64,000 nt of DNA from Callorhinus ursinus (Eukaryota > Chordata > Mammalia > Carnivora > Otariidae), in NCBI RefSeq assembly GCF_003265705.1, contig NW_020313168.1:6559471-6623470 (forward strand), in the 5' to 3' direction. The notes under the pieces were generated by a model. That model was not told the origin of the DNA and made no database searches. It saw only the letters and a program-made list of their open reading frames with translations. This document shows positions 55,346 to 64,000 of the stretch, piece by piece; position 1 is the first letter of the stretch; each line of letters begins with the position of its first letter. The position numbers were made by a program, and so were the translations under genes.

Positions 55346-56532
55346 TTCTGGAGGGGGTCTTATTGGAGAGGGGACATAACCTCACTCTCCAACTTCTGGT
55401 GGGGTTCAGTTAATGGGCAGTGGGAGGTAGAAGGGCAGAAAGAATGGTATTTCTCTGTTGGGTTGGGAGTGTCTGTGTCCCTCCACCAAGGGCCTCAGCT
55501 CCTGCCAGGTGGTCCTTCCCTCAACTGCTGGGAGGTCTATGTAAGGGCTCTGTTGGGTTCTGGTTTTTATCCCCTCTCCTCCTCCTTTAGACTTAGAGGT
55601 GGTAAAGGCTCTCTGCTGCTGCTAGCCCTGGGTTTATTCTCTACTTTTGTTGATTTCCCTTAACTCATTCTTGTACCATCATAAATATTCCCCTCATTAA
55701 GTTGTCCTCAATTATACCATCTTGCTTGCACCATCTGTCTGTTACCAGGATCCTGGCTGATGCACCATTTTCTTATTCATCTGTGTATCCACAGAGGCTG
55801 GTACCCAGCAGATGCTCATTAAATGATTGTTAAATTAATAATAATATAACGTGTTAAGGTCCATGTGAGCAGTTTTAATAAGACTTGTTCTGCGAACGTC
55901 CAACTTCCAGTCCAACTCCAGAAATATCTGCTTGGTCAGTACATTTGAGGACACAGTGTTAAATAAAAATGTGACTTGTCTGTTTTGGGAAAGCTGTGGG
56001 ATTCTTTGTAGAAGTTGGGTGCCCTGTGAAACTAATTATTAAGGGAGTCAAAGCCACAGCATTTCTGTCACTATTAATAACTTTCCTTCCTGTTCTCTTT
56101 TAAACAACTGTATTTTCCCAACTTTTGGGAAACTGAAATGTAGAAAAAAGAGACATAAGGAAGCAGTAAGAAAATAAGGAAGCAGTAAGAAAAATGGAAG
56201 CTATTTCAGACCAGCTGACGTAGATGCTTTCTAAATTTTGGCAGCTGAGGCAGAGAGTACAGTGAGACTACAACGCTCTGGCTTCGCTCCTCTGTGTCCC
56301 AGGGTGGAGGTGGGAGGCCAGTTCCAGCATGAGGAGCAGGCCTGTTGGGCTGGAGCAGGGGAAGTGGAGGGAGCAGGGCCTCACTAGAGAGAGAACAAGG
56401 GAATCAGAGGGATGCCCAGCATTCAGACTCCAACTCCAGATGGTCGGTGGTCCTGCTGAAGGCAATCTGGAGACTCAAGCAAAGCCAAAGTTCTGTTCCA
56501 TCCTGATCTGGAAAGTTTCTAGCTTTGCCCTT
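55346..56532. other. Unassigned DNA with an L2 tail
   Basis: A sense L2 3' end lies at about 55,730-55,840 (CAGCAGATGCTCATTAAATG). A 20-bp tandem duplication (AAGGAAGCAGTAAGAAAAT) occurs at about 56,157-56,195. No exon recognised. Confidence 0.5.
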
Positions 56533-56636
56533 TGGGGGCAAAAATTCTTTTTTTTTTTTTTTAAAGATTTTATTTATTTNNNNNNNNNNGCTTAACCAAC
56601 TGAGCCACCCAGGCGCCCCTGGGGGCAAAAATTCTT
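56533..56636 (-). mobile_element. SINEC collapsed by an assembly gap
   Basis: Only the tail (AAAGATTTTATTTATTT) and head (GAGCCACCCAGGCGCCCC) of an antisense SINEC remain around ten N (56,580-56,589). Perfect 17-bp repeats TGGGGGCAAAAATTCTT lie at 56,533-56,549 and 56,620-56,636. The true gap is probably about 100-150 bp of SINE body. Confidence 0.93.
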
Positions 56637-57089
56637 AATCTCTCTGGGCTTCTCTCCACTTTCTCACCTGTAAAGTGGGTGTGCGAGGGTGTGAACCTTC
56701 ACTGCTGACAGGTGTCTGGGGCCCCTGAGCTGGTCTTGCTCACTCCATGGTGGAAGGGAGGCCAGGAGTGACAGAAGGCTTTTGCCTTCATTCTGTGGGT
56801 CATAGAGCCTCTAGAAGTACTGCATACTGATTCCAGAAGGGGAAATAGTGTTCTGACTTCTCTCCCCACTACTTTTTAAAATTAATTATTTTTTTTTCTG
56901 GTACAGAGACACTTGAAACACAAAAACAGCTTCCACCCATGCTGAGGTCCAGTTTTAACTTTGGTCTTGTGTGCTGTGAGGTTTCTCCCTTATTGAGTTA
57001 CAGAGAAAGGCACATCTGAGGGAGCAGGGAAGAGCTTCCTAAGCCCATGATGTAACTGAGCCAACGTGAGTTTGCTCCTGGGTGAGCAG
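56637..57089. other. Unassigned DNA
   Basis: No recognised feature. Confidence 0.35.
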
Positions 57090-57660
57090 AAACTACACCA
57101 GGTTGAATTGTGGCACAAAGAAAATTTTATTTGCAGCAAATAAGCAAATTTGCATAGACAATGGCTTCCAAAGCCATGAGTCCCCAAGAGAGGGTGAACG
57201 AGTTCCTTTTGTTCAGGGTTAGGAAGACTATTTAGAAAGGGAAGCCTTGCCATCCTAGCAGAGGTGGGTATGAGGTCATGCATGAACCTTAAGGAAACCT
57301 GTTTATGCATACATAGTATGTTAGGGAGATGAGGCTGAGGCTCCTTCCTCGGTGGAGATTTTGGTATTTTTATAATGAGGTAAAGGTAATCGTAGGTCAT
57401 TCTAGGGGGTCACTCCATGGTCCATGAGTTGGGGAGGGGTGGTTACCTTAAAAGTTCTGGGTGGTCTGGGCCTGCGGGAGGGAGGTCTTGTCAGGGCAGT
57501 GGCTGTCACCTGAAGGGGGGTTTTGGGTTTCCTTTGCCTGAGTTAAGAGGAAAGCCAGAAAGAAGAGCTTAAGGAAAAATGTAAGACCAAGGTTAGTGAG
57601 TCCAAGCAGGTGGGCAGTAAAGGTCAGGTCTTGGGGTCTAAATGGTAACAAAGGGGCTCG
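57090..57660 (-). mobile_element. Possible degenerate endogenous-retrovirus LTR, antisense
   Basis: On the minus strand CTGCAAATAAAATTTTCTTT with an AATAAA signal, followed by a sequence tapering into GGTTGAATTGTGGCACAAAG complement, resembles the R/U5 part of an LTR. No intact viral frame is present. The family was not identified and a different repeat type is possible. Confidence 0.35.
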
Positions 57661-58064
57661 AAGTCAGGGTTGGCCCATGGTCTTCCTTCTCCCTCAAGCA
57701 GACTTGTGTGTCTCTTACAGGAAACAGGTGGCCTCGGCCTACCCTGCTTGAGAGCAGTGACCATGGCCCGAGTCTCCTCTGCTTGTCAGAAGAAAACAGC
57801 TCCACTCAGGAATTCTGACAGCTGATTTTCCAAGTGTCCCCTGTCACCCAGCCTCTTAACTTGACAGAAGTGCTGCATTTGCTGTGGTATGACTCACTTC
57901 CCCATTGATGACATGCAAAGATTTCTTCCTGTGCTTATTTCCTGAGGACGAGGCAGGGGTAGGGGTGGGGTTGGTATATGTCTCCACACCAGGTCACATG
58001 GGCTAGAGCTCCATGTGTTCCCTCCACCTTGTATGTGGCCGTGTGTCTCAGTGAGTTCAGGCAA
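57661..58064. other. Unassigned DNA
   Basis: No recognised feature. Confidence 0.35.
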
Positions 58065-59262
58065 GTTAACGAAGCAGTACTGACTGGGTGGCTTATGAAC
58101 GAACAACTATTTCTTATGGTCCTGGATGGTGGAAGTCCAAGATCAGGGAACCAGCACAGCTGGGTTCTGGTGAGGACCTTCTGCCCGGCTTGCAGATATC
58201 TGGTCAACCTCTCTTTGTATCCATACATGGCAGAAAAGGAGCGAATGGGCTCTCTGGCCTTTTATGAGGGTATGATCCCATTCTTGAGGGCTCCACCTTC
58301 CAACCTGCTCCCCATGCAGAGGCCTTTCCATCACACTGGGATTAGGGTTTCAGCATATAAATTTGAGGGCTGGGGAAGTCACAGACTTTCAGTCTGAGTT
58401 TCAGGCTGCCATAACAAAGCACCACAGCCAGCGCAGCTTAAATAATAGAATTTGACTTTCTCACAGTTCTGGAGGCTGGAAGTCTGAGATCAAGGTGTCT
58501 GCAGCATGGGCTTCTCCTGAGGCCTTGGTGGGCCCTGGCTTGTAGACACCATCTTTACCCTGTGTCTTCACACCGTCTTCCTTCTCTGTGTATTCACATC
58601 CTAATCTCTTCTTATAATGACACTAGTCACATTGGATTAAAACCCACCCCGATGATCTCATTTTACCCCAATCACTTCTTTATTTTTTTTGAAGATTTAT
58701 TTATTTTAGTGAGTGCAAGAGAGAGTGGGGGGAGGGGCAGAGGGAGAGGGAGAGAGAGAATTTCTTTTTTTTTAATTTTTTTATTGTTATGTTAATCACC
58801 ATATATTACATCATTAGTTTTTGGTGCAGTGTTCCATGATTCATTGTTTGTTCATAACACCCAGTGCTCCATGCAGAACGTGCCCTCCTCAATACCCATC
58901 ACCAGGATAACCCATCCCCCTCCCCCCCTCCCCTCTAGAACCCTCAGTTTGTTTTTCAGAGTCCATCATCTCTCATGGTTCGTCTCCCCCTCTGACATAC
59001 TCCCGAGAGAGAGAATTTCAAGCAGAATCTTCACTTCGCTGAGCCCTGACATGGGGCTCAATCTCACAAACCTGAGATCATGACTTGAGCTAAAATCAAG
59101 AGTTGGACCTTAACTGAGTGAACCACCAAGATGTCCCTCCCCCACCTTCCCCACCAAATCACCTCTTTAAAGACCATCTCCAAACATAGTCACATTCTGA
59201 TGCCCTGGGGGTTAGGACTTCCACATATGAATTCTGGGGGGATACAATTCAGCCAGTAACAA
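58065..59262 (+). repeat. Two adjacent copies of an ancient mammal-wide repeat
   Basis: Unit 1 (58,065-58,400: GACTGGGTGGCTTATGAACG, TGGATGGTGGAAGTCCAAGA) and unit 2 (58,400-59,262: CTGCCATAACAAAGCACCAC, TTCTGGAGGCTGGAAGTCTG, GGGGGGATACAATTCAGCCA) share the same order of landmarks. Unit 2 is split by a SINEC that itself holds an L1. I know this family by sight but could not name it with confidence. Confidence 0.6.
58686..59140 (-). mobile_element. SINEC split by an L1 3' end, antisense
   Basis: SINEC halves at 58,686-58,765 and 59,005-59,140. The L1 insert (about 58,766-59,004) is flanked by GAGAGAGAATTTC, which is SINEC sequence duplicated on insertion. Confidence 0.93.
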
Positions 59263-59645
59263 CACATCCATGCATGTGCCCATTGTGTTTGTCCCTAACA
59301 ACAGCTTTCCTCTCTGGAATTCCTTCCCCATTTCCTGTCTTGTCTGGAGAGACCCTGGGTGGTGAGGATGAGCACACATCCCCCTTTTTTTATGCCTATT
59401 AAGGTGATGTGATGATTACTAGTCTCCCCTGCCACCTTCAATGACTTGACTTTTAGACAACAAACAGCAGTGCAAAGATTTGGCTCTGCTTCTGGCTCCA
59501 CAGTCTTGCAGCCGTGGGATCTGGGGCAAGAGTGCACGCTTCTCTAGTGTGGTCCCCTTGTAAACCGGCAGTTCCACTAACATGAGCCTCTAATTGTGAT
59601 TCATGTTGTGTTGTAGCAAGGAAGAAAAACTTTGATATTTATTGA
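59263..59645. other. Unassigned DNA
   Basis: No recognised feature. Confidence 0.35.
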
Positions 59646-60280
59646 ATGGATTTCTTTTTTTTTCCTTAAATTTTTTATTGTTATGTTAATCACCATACAT
59701 TACATCATTTGTTTTTGATGTAGTGTTCCATGATTCATTGTTTGTGTATAACACCCAGTGCTCCATGCAGAACGTGCCCTCATTAATACCCATCACCAGG
59801 CTAACACATCCCCCCACCCCCTACCCTCTAGAACCCTCAGTTTGTTTTTCAGAGTCCATCGTCTCTCATGGTTCATCTCCCCCTCCGATTTACTCCCCTT
59901 CATTCTTCCTCTCCTGCTATCTTCTTTTTTTTTTTCTTAACATATATTGCATTGTTTCAGAGGTACAGATCTGTGATTCAACAGTCTTGCACAATTCACA
60001 GCACTCACCATAGCACATCCCCTCCCCAATGTCTATCACCCAGCCACCCCATCCCTCCCACCCCCCCAACTCCAGCAACCCTCAGTTTGTTTCCTGAGAC
60101 TAAGAATTCCTCATATCAGTGAGGTCATATGATACATGTCTTTCTCTGATTGACTTATTTCACTCAGCATAACACCCTCCAGTTCCATCCACATCGTTGC
60201 ACATGGCAAGATCTCATTCCTTTTGATGGCTGCATGATATTCCGTTGTATGTATATACCACATCTTGCATGGATTTATTT
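59646..60280 (-). mobile_element. Carnivore L1, 5'-truncated, antisense
   Basis: From the 3' end to late ORF2, ending near 60,267 where GCATGGATTTATTTG echoes GAATGGATTTCTTT at the other side. It carries the same diagnostic variants as the copy at 0.6-1.2 kb. Confidence 0.9.
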
Positions 60281-60590
60281 GATTAAAGATGTAGTTTTAT
60301 GTAAAAAATGAGGCAACATCTAAACTGGTGTTAAATTATTAAAAAAACAAATTTATGTATAAAAGCTAATTTTTGTGATCTTCTAAAATGAAGACCTTCC
60401 CAAGAAAGCCTGGGAAAGCAAGTGCTGAATATGTATGGTCACACACCTGAAGTCAGCCCAGAGGGGCATTTTTTTCTATGGGAGCTAAGTTTGCAAGTCA
60501 AAAAAGGGCAGAGAGGTCTTTTTCCATGAATTCATTGTTTGAAGCTGGAAATTGGGCTTTGATCCCTGTTTTCAATCTCCTTTAATTTCA
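60281..60590. other. Unassigned DNA
   Basis: No recognised feature. Confidence 0.35.
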
Positions 60591-60925
60591 GTGTGTTGTT
60601 CGTGCTATAAAGAAGCAGTCCCCAGATGGAGTCTTACATTAAGCTCCCGCCAAAACATAGCTAACCTAACAGCAGCGTCCCGGCTTTCCCAGAAGGCGAA
60701 TTCTAAGCCAATCAGTCTGAGATTTTGAGGGAATCTACCTGATAAGAGCCCCTGCTCTTCCCCCTAAGGGAAAGTGACCTCGCCTGGGACAATCCTTATT
60801 TTCTTTTGCTAGTAACTTCCTTGCCTCACACTCCTTCCTAAAAAACTTTCCATTTTGTACAGCTCTCAGGAGCATCTCTCTACTTGCTAGGTGGGATGCT
60901 ACCTGATTTGTAGAGGCCACTTTTA
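60591..60925 (+). mobile_element. Degenerate ERV class I-type LTR fragment
   Basis: AAGCCAATCAGTCTGAGATT and CTACTTGCTAGGTGGGATGC with CTACCTGATT resemble the U3 and late part of a mammalian ERV1 LTR. Non-coding; family not fixed. Confidence 0.5.
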
Positions 60926-60934
60926 GGCAACGGG

Positions 60935-61260
60935 CTTGAGCACTGGAACCTGAGCAAGGCAGGAGGGCCCACAGTGACCTGAGGCAAACAGGCTCATGAA
61001 TAGACCCACCTCAAAATAGCCATAGGCCCTCCCCGACCAGTTACAACCAGGCACAGTTCCTAAGATTATCAGAAAGGGGAAAATTCCATACATTCCATAA
61101 CTTCGCACTCCATCCTATAACTGCGGACACTCACTACCGCCTTGTGGCCGACAGCCTCTCCTTTGCTGTCCGGCCTGTTGCGCCCTGGCAGTGTATTCAA
61201 TAAATTTCTCTTTTGTTCTGCCTTGGGGGGAATTCTTTCATACCAGGCCACCCCACATGA
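60935..61260 (+). mobile_element. Second LTR fragment with poly(A) signal, sense
   Basis: TGTTGCGCCCTGGCAGTGTA, AATAAATTTCTCTTTTGTTC and CTGCCTTGGGGGGAATTC have the poly(A) signal and U5-like order of a gammaretrovirus-type LTR. No viral coding sequence is adjacent. Confidence 0.52.
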
Positions 61261-61289
61261 TTCATGATAATAATGATTTGGGGCCAGAG

Positions 61290-61790
61290 CTAACGGTCAT
61301 GAAAGAATTCTTGAGATGTTTTCGTGCCAAAAGGTGCTTTTATTATAGCACAGGGAGAGGACCTGTGGGCAGAAAAGCCAGCCTGGGCTTGTGAGGAGTG
61401 ATTGATTATACACTTTTATATATAATCAGTTAGGGAATAGTGTAGGTCTCTAAGGAATGTGTGCATTTAGAAGCAAGGTCTCCAGGACCTTGAGGGGCTA
61501 TTTACCACAGTCTCAGAAAACATCAGTGATGAGAGCCTTTAGATGTACATCAGTGGGCCATATGTTTGAAAGATGACTGCTAATGTGTGTCTTGTAGGGG
61601 GGTGTTTTCAGTTATCAGAGGGAAGTGATGCTAACAAGAGCAAAACTATAAAACATTAAAGGAAGTCCTGGAGGGAGCTGTAGAGTGTTACAGTCTTTAT
61701 GCCTCAGGCTACCTGCCTGGAGGCTACAAGCTGCAACAAAGTTTCAGCCTTTGCTGCTTTTTCTCCCACTACTAATAATAAGTAATAATA
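61290..61790 (-). mobile_element. Possible LTR fragment, antisense
   Basis: The minus strand reads TATAATAAAAGCACCTTTTG, a poly(A)-signal context typical of an LTR. The rest (to about 61,745) is moderately conserved but unassigned. Confidence 0.35.
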
Positions 61791-62630
61791 AAACCTGTTA
61801 GATCTTCTAACGTACTCAGTTGAATTTTTGTTTTTTTAACACTTGGTTAATGCAAAATAATCTTCTCCCACTGGCAGAGCTTTCTTTTGTCTCTCCCAAA
61901 CCATTTCCAGGTTGCTCTCTTCCCTCCCATTCTGCCTTCAGTTCATTAAACCCCATTACACAGCAGACGTTAGGCCAGGTACTGGAGACCCTGGGAGTGA
62001 ACCAGGCAGAACCTGGTCAGTGTGTGCAGGCTGCAGATGACACCACCTGGACCGACAGTATCCCCAGCTTCATGCTGGAATGTGTGCGGACCTGTGGAAG
62101 TACACAGAACGCGATCTGAGCCAGCCGGCACTCCCAGGAGGCTGTCTGAACCCTGATGGATGAGGCTGTGTGTTCTGGCTCTCCACTGGGCCTCCACTGC
62201 TTAGCTCCCTGGCTGGGAGTGTCTCAGTTCCTAGCAGCTACTCCCCCAATGCTGCCTGTGCTGCCCTGGGCAGGCAGGGGCCCCTATTTTCTCTGTGGTT
62301 TGGCTGGAGGTAGAGAAGTTACTGTCTAAGCTTCTATTTTGCTAGGCTGACCCTTTCCTGGTTCTTTGGCAAGAGAGATGGCTTTTGTGGAGACTTTTTT
62401 CTCTACCCCCCATGCCTGTTAATATTTCCCAGTTGCTGGCTTCTCCAGTCTGGGATATTTCCAAGTTTAGGATATATGAAGCAAAAAGAAAATCCTGACT
62501 CCCAACGCCCCTTGCCATTCTACTTTCTCTCCACCTTTAAGAACCTTCTTATTTTTATTTTACGTGTCAAATCCAGGGTTTAGTTGTCCTTAGTGGGAGG
62601 GATAGGGAAAAAGACTATCTTCCTGGGAGT
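61791..62630. other. Unassigned DNA
   Basis: A small L2-like antisense piece may lie at 61,930-62,010. No exon recognised. Confidence 0.35.
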
Positions 62631-62634
62631 AGAG

Positions 62635-62825
62635 GTGCTTTTTTTTAGAGAGAGGAAGACAGAGATGGGGGAGGGACAGAGGGAGAGGGAGAGAGAGAAT
62701 CCCAAGCAGGCTCCATGCCCAGTGTGGAGGCTGACTCGGGCTCGATCTCATGACCCTGAGATCATGACCTGAGCTGATATCAGGAGTCAGATGTTTAACC
62801 CACTAAGCCACCCAGGTGCCCCGAA
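62635..62825 (-). mobile_element. SINEC, antisense
   Basis: AGAGAGAGGAAGACAGAGAT to CTAAGCCACCCAGGTGCCCC. Confidence 0.9.
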
Positions 62826-62829
62826 GTGT

Positions 62830-64000
62830 ATGTTTTTTTAAAAAAATTTTTTATTGTTATGTTAATCACCATACATCATTAATTTTTGATGTAGTGTTCC
62901 ATGATTCATTGTTTGTGCATAACACCCAATGCTCCACGCAGAACGTGCCCTCTTTAATACCCATCACCAGGCTAACCCATCCCCCCAACACCCTACCCTC
63001 TAGAAACCTCAGTTTGTTTTTCAGAGTCCATCGTCTCTCATGGTTCGTCTCCCCCTCTGACTTACTCCCCTTCATTCTTCCCCTCCTGCTATCTTCTTCT
63101 TTTTTTTTCTTAACATATATTGCATTATTTGTTTCAGAAGTACTGATCTGTGATTCAACAGTCTTGCACAATTCACAGCGCTCACCATAGCACATACCCT
63201 CCCCAATGTCTGTCACCCAGCTACCCCATCCCTCTCACCCCCACCACTTCAGCAACCCTCAGTTTGTTTCCTGAGGTTAAAAATTCCTCATATCAGCGAG
63301 GTCATATGATACGTGTCTTTCTCTGATTGACTTATTTCACTCAACATAACACCCTCCAGTTCCATCCACGTCGTTGCAAATGGCAAGATCTCATTTCTTT
63401 TGATGGCTGCATAATATTCCATTGTGTATATATACCACATCTTTTTTATCCATTCATCTGTCAATGGACGTCTTGGCTCTTTCCAGAGTTTGGCTATTGT
63501 GGACATTGCTGCTATAAACATTGGGGTGCACGTACCCCTTCGGGTCCCTACATTTGTATCTTTGGGGTAAATACCCAGTAGTGCAATTGCTGGATCGTAT
63601 GGTAGCTCTATTTTCAACTATTTGAGGAACCTCCATACTGTTTTCCAGAGTGGTTGTACCAGCTTGCATTCCCACCAACAGTGTAGGAGGGTTCCCCTTT
63701 CTTCACATCCCCGCCAACATCTGTCGTTTCCTGACTTGTTAATTTTAGCCATTCTGACGGGTGTGAGGTGGTATCTCATGGAGGTTTTGATTTGGATTTC
63801 CCTGATGCCGAGCAATGTTGAGCACTTTTTCATGTGTCTGTTGGCCATTTGGATGTCTTCTTTGGAAAAATGTCTGTTCATGTCTTCTGCCCATTTCTTG
63901 ATTGGATTATTTGTTCTTTGGGTGTTGAGTTTGATAAGTTCTTTATAGATTTTGGATACTAGCCCTTTATCTGATATGTCATTTGCAAATATTTTCTCCC
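62830..64000 (-). mobile_element. Carnivore L1, antisense, running off the window edge
   Basis: From the 3' end (62,845) into ORF2. Minus-strand frames at 63,288-63,617 and 63,618-63,881 carry [36 protein letters not shown] and [16 protein letters not shown], the L1 ORF2 C-terminus. The ORF is broken (the PYDP part and the [15 protein letters not shown] part are in different frames). It may be longer than other copies, since it is not truncated before 64,000. Confidence 0.92.

Noticed and set aside
57448..57651. 67-codon minus-strand frame with a hydrophobic stretch, possible retroviral membrane segment
   Set aside because: Too short and unsupported by any neighbouring viral frame or motif; left as part of an uncertain LTR-like region.

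Overview
The window is ordinary mammalian nuclear DNA, and its transposons point to a caniform carnivoran. It carries many tRNA-Lys-derived CAN SINEs (SINEC, with the GGGGCGCCTGGGTGGC head) and many 5'-truncated carnivore L1 copies sharing one 3' end. The SINEC sub-type (GACAGAGAGAGACACAG... with a GAACACAAGCAGGGGGAG block) looks more like bears, pinnipeds or mustelids (Arctoidea) than dog; that last step is inference. Coding content is very low and transposable elements fill well over half of the sequence.

Only two gene-related signals are convincing. (1) At 16,148-16,219 on the minus strand, inside a CpG-rich block, lies a 24-codon first coding exon ending in a GTAAGA donor. It matches the alternative first exon of RAB37. 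No other RAB37 exon was recognised to its left, so the rest of the gene probably lies beyond position 1. (2) On the plus strand, 47,603-47,895 is a decayed CD300-family Ig-V exon that has lost all four expected cysteines and is frameshifted. About 5.7 kb downstream, 53,546-53,657 is an open, spliceable exon encoding a CD300-like transmembrane segment with a lysine in the membrane, followed by a stop and AATAAA signals. This layout (RAB37 on one strand, CD300 genes on the other in its large 5' intron) matches the human 17q25 CD300LF/RAB37 arrangement as I recall it.

Layout: 1-16 kb is intergenic or intronic DNA with L1 tails, SINECs, MIRs, a Tigger-type DNA transposon and a MaLR-type LTR. 16.0-16.8 kb is the RAB37 exon and CpG-rich promoter region. 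17-37 kb is a patchwork of MIR, L2, old L1M and nested SINECs. 37.9-41.1 kb is an old antisense L1 with ORF1 and endonuclease remnants. 42.1-43.0 kb is an L1 with an inverted 5' part (twin priming). 47.6-54.4 kb holds the CD300 remnants, interrupted by a 2-kb L1 inserted in an ancient L2/CR1-like LINE. 56.6 kb has a 10-N assembly gap inside a SINEC. 57-62 kb has degenerate LTR fragments. 62.8-64 kb is another antisense L1 running off the edge.

I found no undescribed multi-gene system, CRISPR array, tRNA or rRNA gene, or intact viral gene. The most instructive details are the RAB37/CD300 architecture and a series of well-delimited retrotransposition scars. These include an L1 insertion of about 24 bp and a 13-nt poly(T)-only insertion, each flanked by target-site duplications.
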